A stretch of 11,734 bases of DNA from SSC3 sp035477015 (GTDB taxonomy: Bacteria > Actinomycetota > Actinomycetes > Propionibacteriales > Nocardioidaceae). Under the pieces are notes generated by a model. That model did no database searches. It worked only from the letters and a program-made list of their open reading frames with translations, and was not told where the DNA came from. The stretch lies in contig DATILB010000452.1 in the NCBI GenBank assembly GCA_035477015.1, positions 1 through 11,734 of the forward strand. Reading direction: 5' to 3'. A program made the position numbers and the translations under genes. This document shows, in pieces, positions 1 through 5,965 of this stretch (positions within the stretch are counted from its first letter, which is position 1; every line of letters starts with the position of its first letter).

Positions 1-828
1 GAGCTCGACGACACCTACCGCGGCCTCGACAAGGTCGCGGCCGCCCTCGGCCCGAAGGGTGCGAACGAGAATGGTGCACTCTCCCGGCTGATCGCAGCCA
101 CCGCCGCCAGCCTTGACGGCAACGGAGCGCTCCTCAACGACACGTTGCGCGAGTTCGCCGGAGCTCTGAGCACGCTGGCATCGAGCAGTGACGACATCAG
201 CGGCACGGTCGCCAACCTCGGCGTCACCACGCAGACGCTGGCCGGCAAGGACGCCACCGTCCGCGCGCTGGTCACGAACCTGGCTCGAGTCGGCGCCCAC
301 CTGAACGGACAGCGGGGCGACCTCACCATCGCGGTGCGTCAGCTCAAGCAGGCGCTGCGACTGGTCGCCGGCTTCACCCGCGACACCCGCAGCGAGTTCA
401 AGAGCGCGGTGAACGGTCTGACCGACGTGAGTGACCAGCTGGTCAACCACCTCGGGGACCTCGAGGAGATGCTCGACCTGGGCCCGGTCGGCCTCACCAG
501 CCTGGTGAACATCTACGAGCCGAGGAACTGGTCGTTCGACAAGTTCTTCGAGGTCGACCCCGGCGCCAAGACCGGAGCCCTGGCCCTGCGCAACGGCTTG
601 CTCGAGGACCTCGACATCGCGCTCGGCTACGCCCTCTCCGGCTTCTGCGCCGCGATGCCGGCGGAGCAGCGGGTCCAGCTCGCGGCGTTCTGCTCGACGC
701 TGGAGTCGCTGGGCGGCAACCTGGGCGCGCTCATCGTGCAGGCCACCCACGCAGGCGGTCACGGCGTGACCGACCCGGTGCCAGGAGCGACCACGCTCGG
801 CGGCCTGCTGACGGGAGGCGCGCGATGA
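1..828 (+). CDS. Mce family protein, MceD-like (C-terminal part, 5' end off window)
   Basis: This frame is open from the first base to a TGA at 826-828, giving 275 residues with no start, so the N-terminal membrane anchor and MCE domain lie upstream of the window. What remains is the helical, amphipathic region and tail typical of actinobacterial Mce proteins: long runs of small and acidic residues with regularly spaced leucines, then an aromatic NIYEPRNW segment (about residues 169-176 of the visible part), like the conserved NIY segment near the end of MceC/MceD proteins. Two cysteines in the tail (FCAAM and FCSTL) may pair. Mce proteins form the periplasmic hexameric tunnel of lipid importers energised by an MceG-type ATPase. 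The assignment to MceD rather than MceC rests on its place directly before the lipoprotein MceE. Its stop overlaps the next start (ATGA). Confidence 0.8.
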   Translation, partial: ELDDTYRGLDKVAAALGPKGANENGALSRLIAATAASLDGNGALLNDTLREFAGALSTLASSSDDISGTVANLGVTTQTLAGKDATVRALVTNLARVGAHLNGQRGDLTIAVRQLKQALRLVAGFTRDTRSEFKSAVNGLTDVSDQLVNHLGDLEEMLDLGPVGLTSLVNIYEPRNWSFDKFFEVDPGAKTGALALRNGLLEDLDIALGYALSGFCAAMPAEQRVQLAAFCSTLESLGGNLGALIVQATHAGGHGVTDPVPGATTLGGLLTGGAR

Positions 829-1955
829 AGACTCGCGCCGCTCTCGTCGCGCTCCTGTTCCTGACCGGGTGCAGCTACGAAGGTGCCCAGAGCCTTCCGC
901 TCCCCGGAGCGGTCGGCGGCAAGGACACGTACACCGTCACGATCGTGCTGGCAGATGCCACGAACCTGGTGGCCAAGGAGACCTGCCGCAGCAACGACAC
1001 GATCATCGGCCACATCGAGTCGGTGACGCTCGACGACCAGCTGCAGGCCAAGGTGGTCTGCCGGATCCGCAACAGTGTTGCGCTGCCCGCCAACATCACG
1101 GCGACGGTCCGCGAGACCAGCCTGCTGGGCGAACGGTTCGTCGCGCTCGGCCCTCCGACGGGTGTCGAGCCCAAGGGCCGGCTCGCGCCTGACGCGGTCG
1201 TCCCCCAGGACGCGACCCGCGTCGACCCGAACGTCGAGATGGTGTTCGGCGCCCTCTCGCAGGTGCTCAACGGCGGAAGCCTCGGCAAGCTCGACACGAT
1301 CACCCGCGAGCTCAACACCGCGCTGTCCCAGTCCGACCTGGCGGGCACCTTCCACCGGCTCGGCACGTTCGTCGACGTACTCGACGACAACCGCGACGAC
1401 ATCACCGCCAGCCTGGTCGCCCTCGACAAGCTCGCCGGCAGCCTCGCACGTCAGCGCGGCGTGATCGCCGACGCCCTCGACTCCGTCCCCTCTGGGCTGC
1501 AGGTCCTCGACCGGCAGCGACCGGCCCTCGTGCAGTCGCTGCGCTCGCTCTCCCGACTCTCGCGCGTCGCCGTACCCCTGATCCGCCGCAGCAAGGCGGA
1601 CACCGTGGCGGACCTGAGGCATCTCGCGCCGGTGCTCAAGGCGCTCACCAAGGAGGGCCATGGCCTCGCGGCGACCCTCGAACGCGCCCTCTCGTTCCCG
1701 TTCCCGAGCAACGGCATGGCCGTCATCAAGGGCGACTACGGCGGGATGATCGCCGACATCGACATCGACATCGACATGCTGAACGCCCTGCTGGCCGGCC
1801 AGATCCCGAAGCCCGCGGCCGGTGGCGCGAAGGACCAGACTCCTCAACCGGGGCTGCCCGGCCTGCAACTGCCAGGTCTCCAGCTTCCCGACCTGCCCGT
1901 GCTCCCTGAGCTCCTCGACCTGCTCGGCCTGAACACGCTGGGAGGCGGCTCATGA
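825..1955 (+). CDS. mceE: MceE-type Mce lipoprotein (LprK family)
   Basis: A 376-residue protein with a short lipoprotein signal peptide: basic MKTR, a hydrophobic stretch, then the lipobox LTGC with the lipidated cysteine at residue 16. In actinobacterial mce operons the fifth mce gene is the one encoding a lipoprotein, which fits here. The MCE domain covers roughly residues 34-110 and ends in a typical LLGERFVALGP strand. It is followed by a long helical region (about 135-290) and the GDYGG motif before the tail. The tail (about 337-370) is rich in Leu, Pro and Gln with short LPGLQ-like repeats. Two oddities are a cysteine pair inside the MCE domain (C54 and C79) and an Asp-Ile run at 311-317 encoded by a hexanucleotide repeat. 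The ATG lies in an ATGA overlap with the upstream stop, and its own stop overlaps the next start. It should act on the outer face of the cytoplasmic membrane as part of the lipid-transport tunnel. Confidence 0.88.
   Translation: MKTRAALVALLFLTGCSYEGAQSLPLPGAVGGKDTYTVTIVLADATNLVAKETCRSNDTIIGHIESVTLDDQLQAKVVCRIRNSVALPANITATVRETSLLGERFVALGPPTGVEPKGRLAPDAVVPQDATRVDPNVEMVFGALSQVLNGGSLGKLDTITRELNTALSQSDLAGTFHRLGTFVDVLDDNRDDITASLVALDKLAGSLARQRGVIADALDSVPSGLQVLDRQRPALVQSLRSLSRLSRVAVPLIRRSKADTVADLRHLAPVLKALTKEGHGLAATLERALSFPFPSNGMAVIKGDYGGMIADIDIDIDMLNALLAGQIPKPAAGGAKDQTPQPGLPGLQLPGLQLPDLPVLPELLDLLGLNTLGGGS
1755..1778 (+). repeat. GACATC hexanucleotide tandem repeat inside mceE
   Basis: Three perfect copies of GACATC followed by a fourth with one change (GACATG) sit in frame and encode alternating Asp-Ile ending in Asp-Met. 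The repeat is a multiple of three, so copy-number change would add or remove Asp-Ile pairs without a frameshift. It lies just after the conserved GDYGG segment of MceE. Confidence 0.85.
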
Positions 1956-3181
1956 CCAAGCTCCTCACCAGGATCCAGCTCGGCGTCTTCGCCGTCGTGA
2001 CGGTGCTGGCCGTCACGTACGGCGCCGTCACGCTCTTCGACGTGAACCGCATCGTGTCGCCGCCGTACCTCGTCGAGGCGCAGTTCGCGAACGCTGGCGG
2101 CATCTACCCGCGAGCCGACGTCGACCTGCTCGGCACCCGCGTCGGGCGGGTGAAGGAGCTCAAGCCCGGGCCGGGTGCCGGTACGACGGTCGTCATGGCG
2201 ATCGATCCGGAGATAGCGATCTCCTCGAACGTCACCGCGCTGATCGGGAACAAGTCCGCCATCGGCGAGCAGTACGTCGAGCTGACACCGCTGTCCGCCG
2301 AGGGACCGATGCTCGCCGACGGCGACGTCATCCCGCTCAAGGACACGAGTGCGCCGATCGAGGTCGCCACCCTGCTGGGCAACCTCGAGAGTTTGGCTGC
2401 CTCGGTCGACACGAAGAAGGTCGCGACCGTCCTGCAAGAGTTCTCGACCGCCGTGCGCGATCTGGGGCCGACGATGGGACAGCTCCTCGACGACGCCGAC
2501 ACGGTGACCCGCTACTCGCTCGACGACGTCAAAGCCACGACGTCGCTGATCGAAAGCGCGCGCACCGTGCTCGACACCCAGGTGGCGAAGGGACCGGAGA
2601 CCGCGACGTACCTGCGCGAGCTCGGCTCGTTGACGGAGCAGCTGCTCCGGCTCAACCCCGACTTCGCCGACCTGTTCGCCCAGGGCATCCGGTCCGGCGA
2701 CGAGATCACGGCGCTGCTGCGTGAGAACCGCGAAGTGCTGCCCCTCCTGCTCGACGACCTGGTCTCGCTCACGACCGCGGCGCACCTACGGGTCGACGGG
2801 ATTCGCAAGACCCTGGTGATCTTCCCGTGGGTGCTCGAGGCCGCAGGCAGCGCGATCCGATACTGCGACGAGTACAACCCGGTCACCGGCAAGGCGGTCG
2901 CGGCCACCTGCCACTACGACGAGAACGGCCGGCCGATCTACAGCGCACACCTCGCGGTCCAGCTGCCCGAGCCCCCGGGCGGGCCGCAGTACCTGCCCTG
3001 CCAGCGCGGCTACGGTGGCACGGTGCGCTACCTCCCGGACGGCACTCCCCAGGACGGCGGGCCGAAGCAGGGCCGCGACACCGAGCCGAACCGCAGGGTC
3101 GCCTGCACCGCACCTCCGACCGACCCGGTGACGCCGAACGTCCGTGGCGCGCAGAACGCCCGCCTGAGGCCCGCCCTGTGA
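1952..3181 (+). CDS. mceF: MceF-type Mce family protein
   Basis: A 409-residue protein with an N-terminal membrane anchor (about residues 9-29, no lipobox or obvious cleavage site). It is followed by an MCE domain with the motif sequence expected of the family: FANAGGIYPRADVDLLG (45-61), GRVKEL (65-70) and the IGEQYVELTP strand (104-113). A long helical region follows (about 140-290). The last 110 residues contain four cysteines (305, 320, 350, 385) in a Gly/Pro-rich segment. It is the last mce gene of the operon and directly precedes two Mce-associated genes, as MceF does in actinobacterial mce loci. It should be one subunit of the Mce lipid-transport tunnel in the cell envelope. Both ends overlap neighbours by 4 bases (ATGA in, GTGA out), so translation is probably coupled. 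The transported lipid cannot be read from the sequence. Confidence 0.87.
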   Translation: MTKLLTRIQLGVFAVVTVLAVTYGAVTLFDVNRIVSPPYLVEAQFANAGGIYPRADVDLLGTRVGRVKELKPGPGAGTTVVMAIDPEIAISSNVTALIGNKSAIGEQYVELTPLSAEGPMLADGDVIPLKDTSAPIEVATLLGNLESLAASVDTKKVATVLQEFSTAVRDLGPTMGQLLDDADTVTRYSLDDVKATTSLIESARTVLDTQVAKGPETATYLRELGSLTEQLLRLNPDFADLFAQGIRSGDEITALLRENREVLPLLLDDLVSLTTAAHLRVDGIRKTLVIFPWVLEAAGSAIRYCDEYNPVTGKAVAATCHYDENGRPIYSAHLAVQLPEPPGGPQYLPCQRGYGGTVRYLPDGTPQDGGPKQGRDTEPNRRVACTAPPTDPVTPNVRGAQNARLRPAL

Positions 3182-3645
3182 GTCGACTCCGCTCGCTGCC
3201 GGTGGTGCTGGCAGCTCTGCTCGTCGTGCTGCTCGCCACTGCGGCGGTCCTGTGGTTGCGCGACCGCCGGGACGTCGACTCCGGCATGGTCGCTGTGGCG
3301 ACGGAAGAGGCGCGCAACTTCTTCAGCCTCGACTACCGCACTGCCGATGAGGACGTGGACCGCGTGCTCGCGCTGGCGACCGGCGACTTCGCCGAGCAGT
3401 ACGCCGCCAAGCGCGACGAGGTGGTCGCGGGCGTCGAGAAGGCGAAGCTGGTCGTCACCGCAAGCGTCCCGGAGGAGGGCACGGCGGTCGAGTACGCCGC
3501 TGAGGACAGCGGCCAGGTGCTGGTCGCCGTCGATGTCTCCTCGCGGTCGACGTCGGGCGCCGAGGACGTCCGCTACCGCACGCGGATCGTGCTGACCAAG
3601 GTCGACGGTCGTTGGCTCGTCTCGGACCTTGAGCAGGTCGGATGA
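3178..3645 (+). CDS. Mce-associated membrane protein (first of two)
   Basis: A 155-residue protein starting at GTG 3178, which overlaps the mceF stop as GTGA; the 4-base overlap and the immediate signal-anchor sequence decide the start. Residues 8-26 form a single hydrophobic helix preceded by basic residues and followed by RDRRD. The rest is a compact domain predicted to lie outside the membrane, with EEARNFFSLDYRT (43-55) and a C-terminal beta-rich half ending in KVDGRWLVSDLEQV. This pattern (N-terminal helix, the DYRT-type segment, a DGxW-x-(I/V)-x-(N/D) ending) is that of the Mas/OmamA-like proteins downstream of mce genes, which have an NTF2-like fold and help stabilise Mce complexes in mycobacteria. 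It shares the DYRT and DG-W ending with the next gene, so the two are probably paralogues. Confidence 0.8.
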   Translation: MSRLRSLPVVLAALLVVLLATAAVLWLRDRRDVDSGMVAVATEEARNFFSLDYRTADEDVDRVLALATGDFAEQYAAKRDEVVAGVEKAKLVVTASVPEEGTAVEYAAEDSGQVLVAVDVSSRSTSGAEDVRYRTRIVLTKVDGRWLVSDLEQVG

Positions 3646-4172
3646 GACGCCTCAACACGATCCTCGTGATCCTGGTGATCGCCGCCGCGGCACTGGTCGG
3701 CTGGGTCGCGACCCGGTCCGGCCCGGACGACGTCCGCCCCGCTGTCGCGGACGACGGGGCCTACTCGGTCGGCTCCATCGCAGGTGGTGGAGAGGACGTC
3801 GTACGCGCGGCCGCCGAGGCACTGCCGATCGCGCTGACCTACGACTACCGCACCCTCGAGGACGACCTGGCCGCCGCGACGGAGCGGATGACGTCCTCCT
3901 TCGCCGAAGAGTTCACCGACACCTTCCGGAAGACGGCCCAGCAGCTGGCAACCGAGAAGAAGGGCGTCACCCAGGCACTCGTGCGCGCCGCCGTCCTGGT
4001 CAGTGAAGGTGACGGGAAGGCAGTGGCCCTGGTCTACGTTGACCAGCTGCTGGTGTCCAGCGAGCAGAGCCAGCAGGACAAGGGGCCGATCCGAGTCACC
4101 AAGAACCGGGTGCTCGTCGACCTGGTCGAGGTGGACGGCGCCTGGAAAATCGACAACATCCGGCCGTTCTAG
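3642..4172 (+). CDS. Mce-associated membrane protein (second of two)
   Basis: A 176-residue protein beginning with a basic MRRLN and one hydrophobic helix (about 7-24), then a low-complexity linker (26-50). Its globular domain contains TYDYRTLEDDL (66-76), FAEEFTDTF (87-95) and the ending DGAWKIDNIRPF. The DYRT segment and the DG-W ending repeat those of the preceding gene, pointing to an ancient duplication within the Mas/OmamA-like family. Its role is probably accessory to the Mce transporter at the membrane. The start overlaps the previous stop (ATGA). The TAG stop at 4170-4172 shares its bases with the stop of the opposing SDR gene, so there is no room for a terminator between the mce operon and the convergent gene. 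Confidence 0.8.
   Translation: MRRLNTILVILVIAAAALVGWVATRSGPDDVRPAVADDGAYSVGSIAGGGEDVVRAAAEALPIALTYDYRTLEDDLAAATERMTSSFAEEFTDTFRKTAQQLATEKKGVTQALVRAAVLVSEGDGKAVALVYVDQLLVSSEQSQQDKGPIRVTKNRVLVDLVEVDGAWKIDNIRPF
4169..4172. other. Shared CTAG stop codons, mce operon versus SDR operon
   Basis: The palindrome CTAG supplies TAG stops to both strands: 4170-4172 for the second Mce-associated gene (+) and 4171-4169 for the SDR gene (-). The same arrangement occurs again at 6676-6679. Confidence 0.9.
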
Positions 4173-5029
4173 ACCGCGTTCTTGCGGATTCGGTCCGCAG
4201 CACCCGGGCTGAGCAGCTCGGTGGCGCTGAGGAACCTCGCCGCCAGCGGACTGACGCGGCGGGCTCTGGTCACCATCACGTCGCAGACCACGGCCGCTGC
4301 TTCTTCCGGTGTGAGCGCGGGGATCCGTCGGTAGATCTTGGTCGGCTGGATCATCGGGGTACGGACCAGGGGCATGCGGATGTTGCTGAACACGATGCCG
4401 TCGTCCAGCAGCTCGCCCTGCACGCAGTCAGACCACGCCTCCAGGGCCGCCTTCGAGGCGGTGTAGCCCGAGAAGCGCGCAGGTCGCACCTGCACCGCCC
4501 AGCTGGAGACGTTGATGACCTGGCCGCTGCGCCGGTCGGTCATCGTGGGAAGCAGCCCTGCCGCCAGCCGGAGCGGCGCGAAGTAGTTGAGCTGCATCGG
4601 TCGCTGGAAGTCGTGGAAGCGGTCGAACGAGTTGCTCGCCTTGCGCCGGATCGACAGCCCAGCGTTGTTCACCAGGATGTCGACGTGCCCGTGCGCGTCG
4701 AGCACCTGCTCGACGAGGGCGTCGATCTGGTCGAGGTCGGACAGGTCGCAGGGGTACGCGTACGCCGTACCGCCGGCCTGCTTGATCTCGTTGCGAAGGG
4801 CCTCGAGGGCGTCGGCGGTGCGCGCGACGAGAAGCACGATGCCACCAGCGGCACCGACGCGCAGGGCGGTGGCGCGGCCGATCCCAGACGAGGCGCCGGT
4901 GACCAGCACGACCTTGCCCGCCACGGTCTTGCGGAGGGGCTTGGGGCGCAGCACGTTGCGGTCGACGGGCGTGACGGTGACGCGGTTGGCGACCCGAGCG
5001 GCGCTCTTGAGCAGACTGTTGCGATCCAT
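4169..5029 (-). CDS. Short-chain dehydrogenase/reductase with N-terminal extension, likely NADPH-linked
   Basis: The frame is open upstream to 5128, but I place the start at ATG 5029-5027 (286 residues). There a GGAAGG Shine-Dalgarno lies at the right distance, and the upstream SDR stops one base earlier (TGAGATG). About 38 residues precede the Rossmann fold. SDR landmarks are the TGASSGIG cofactor loop (44-51), NNAG (121-124), the serine of NVSS (175/176) and the catalytic YTASK (Y189, K193). An arginine right after the second beta strand (VAR, R70) is the usual mark of NADP(H) preference. The FDRFHDF...LNYFAP segment and the long N-terminal arm recall SDR domains of actinobacterial fatty acyl-CoA reductase-type proteins, but I cannot fix the substrate. 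It is co-transcribed with the preceding SDR and probably controlled by the divergent TetR regulator. Confidence 0.85.
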   Translation of the reverse strand: MDRNSLLKSAARVANRVTVTPVDRNVLRPKPLRKTVAGKVVLVTGASSGIGRATALRVGAAGGIVLLVARTADALEALRNEIKQAGGTAYAYPCDLSDLDQIDALVEQVLDAHGHVDILVNNAGLSIRRKASNSFDRFHDFQRPMQLNYFAPLRLAAGLLPTMTDRRSGQVINVSSWAVQVRPARFSGYTASKAALEAWSDCVQGELLDDGIVFSNIRMPLVRTPMIQPTKIYRRIPALTPEEAAAVVCDVMVTRARRVSPLAARFLSATELLSPGAADRIRKNAV

Positions 5030-5030
5030 C

Positions 5031-5888
5031 TCAGCCTTCCAGGTTGAGGCCCACGCGCGGACCGATGATCCGGGCACCGCGCGCGGCGATGCCTTCGTAC
5101 CGTGCCCCGAGTATGCGCGGCACCGCATCGATGACGACAGCGTCGAGCCCGATCAGAATGCGGGCCTGGTCCTTCTCGACGCCACGCAGGATCGTGCGCG
5201 CCGCCTTCTCCGGCGAGGTCCGCGCGATCCGCGCGAAGTCACGGGCGCGGCGGTCCTCGTCGATGCCGAGCGAGTCAGAGGTGCGTGCGCTGGCCGCGAT
5301 GTTGGTGCGGATGCCGCCGGGATGCACGCAGTGCACGCCGACCGGTCGGCGGGCGATGATCATCTCCTGGCGCAGTGCCTCGGTGAACCCACGCACCGCG
5401 AACTTGGCCGCGTTGTAGGCGCTCTGGGTCGGGACACCGACGAGGCCGAACACGCTGGAGACGTTGACCAGATGGGTCGGCTGCTCCTTGGTGCCGCTCT
5501 CGACCAGCAGCGGGAGGAACGCCTTGGTCCCGTGGACGACACCACCGAGGTTGATCCCCATCAGCCAGTCGTAGTCCTCCCAGGTCATCTCCTCGACGGT
5601 CGCACCCAGCGCGACACCGGCGTTGTTGACGACGAGGTGGGCTGAGCCGAAGTCACGACGTACATCCTCGGCGTGCTGCAGGACCGCACCCCGGTCCGCG
5701 ACGTCCAGCTCATAGGTGCGTACGTCGACCCCGTCGCGCTTGCACTCGGCTGCGGTCTCCGCCAGGCCCAAGCCGTTGACATCGGAGAGGGCGACGTCGG
5801 CGCCGCGCTTCGCAAGCTCGATCGCCAGGGCTCGGCCGATGCCGGACGCGGCGCCGGTGACGACGGCGGTGGTGCCTCTGTACTGCAT
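5031..5888 (-). CDS. Short-chain dehydrogenase/reductase, likely NAD(H)-linked
   Basis: A 285-residue classical SDR starting four bases after an AGGAG Shine-Dalgarno. It carries TGAASGIG (11-18), NNAG (88-91), the structural Asn of GINLGG (N113), the NVSS serine (144/145) and YNAAK (Y158, K162), so the catalytic tetrad is intact. An aspartate at the end of beta-2 (LSDVN, D36) is the usual signature of NAD(H) rather than NADP(H) use. It is the promoter-proximal gene of a two-gene operon with the following SDR, separated by one base. Its 5' region faces the TetR gene across a short gap packed with inverted repeats. Members of this broad group oxidise or reduce alcohol/ketone groups on lipids, steroids or small alcohols. 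The substrate cannot be named from sequence alone, but a lipid is plausible from the mce and fatty-acid context. Confidence 0.88.
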   Translation of the reverse strand: MQYRGTTAVVTGAASGIGRALAIELAKRGADVALSDVNGLGLAETAAECKRDGVDVRTYELDVADRGAVLQHAEDVRRDFGSAHLVVNNAGVALGATVEEMTWEDYDWLMGINLGGVVHGTKAFLPLLVESGTKEQPTHLVNVSSVFGLVGVPTQSAYNAAKFAVRGFTEALRQEMIIARRPVGVHCVHPGGIRTNIAASARTSDSLGIDEDRRARDFARIARTSPEKAARTILRGVEKDQARILIGLDAVVIDAVPRILGARYEGIAARGARIIGPRVGLNLEG

Positions 5889-5892
5889 GGGT

Positions 5893-5897
5893 CTCCT
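5893..5897 (-). promoter_or_regulatory. Ribosome binding site of the first SDR gene
   Basis: On the minus strand AGGAG stands four bases before the ATG at 5888, inside a longer purine run AGAGGAGA. It supports the chosen start. Confidence 0.65.
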
Positions 5898-5928
5898 CTG
5901 GTGCGTCGCACAGGCCGATTTTCATGGG

Positions 5929-5944
5929 ACCAGTGATTACTGGT
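5929..5944. promoter_or_regulatory. Inverted repeat 1 of a probable TetR operator
   Basis: ACCAGT-GATT-ACTGGT is a perfect 6-base inverted repeat with a 4-base spacer, placed between the divergent SDR and TetR starts. Its right arm is also the left arm of the second inverted repeat. Position and symmetry fit a binding site for the adjacent TetR-family protein. Confidence 0.65.
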
Positions 5945-5957
5945 AACTCTGTTACCA
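5941..5957. promoter_or_regulatory. Inverted repeat 2 of a probable TetR operator
   Basis: TGGTAAC-TCT-GTTACCA is a perfect 7-base inverted repeat with a 3-base spacer, 9 bases before the preferred TetR start. It covers the likely -10 element of the TetR gene, which would allow autorepression. The AAC...GTT core is reminiscent of KstR-type sites, but the spacer is 3 rather than 2 bases, so I do not call it a KstR site. Confidence 0.7.
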
Positions 5958-5958
5958 T
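5953..5958 (+). promoter_or_regulatory. Possible -10 element of a leaderless TetR transcript
   Basis: TACCAT matches the actinobacterial TAnnnT pattern and ends 7 bases before GTG 5966, so transcription would begin at or next to the start codon. No clear -35 is visible. It overlaps the second inverted repeat. Confidence 0.4.
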
Positions 5959-5965
5959 CAACCTT

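Noticed and set aside
759..2785. Long minus-strand open frames (759-1868 and 1844-2785) opposite mceE and mceF
   Set aside because: They are low-complexity, Arg/Gly/Asp/Val-rich translations lacking domain features, and lie opposite well-supported mce genes. They arise from the GC-rich codon bias.
5030..5128. Upstream extension of the second SDR to an ATG at 5128
   Set aside because: It would overlap the end of the first SDR by about 100 bases. ATG 5029 has a GGAAGG ribosome site and a coupled one-base junction.
4587..5645. 352-residue plus-strand frame over the two SDR genes
   Set aside because: It spans the antisense of two complete SDRs and lacks a recognisable fold or start signal.
5941..5957. 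KstR operator, suggested by the AAC...GTT core beside an mce locus
   Set aside because: The known KstR pattern has a two-base spacer with flanking T and A; here the spacer is three bases. The site lies beside its own TetR gene, which is the simpler explanation.
5924..5965. ATG 5924 as the start of the TetR gene
   Set aside because: It would put both palindromes and the candidate -10 inside the coding region, and the extra residues are not TetR-like. It is not excluded, only less likely.
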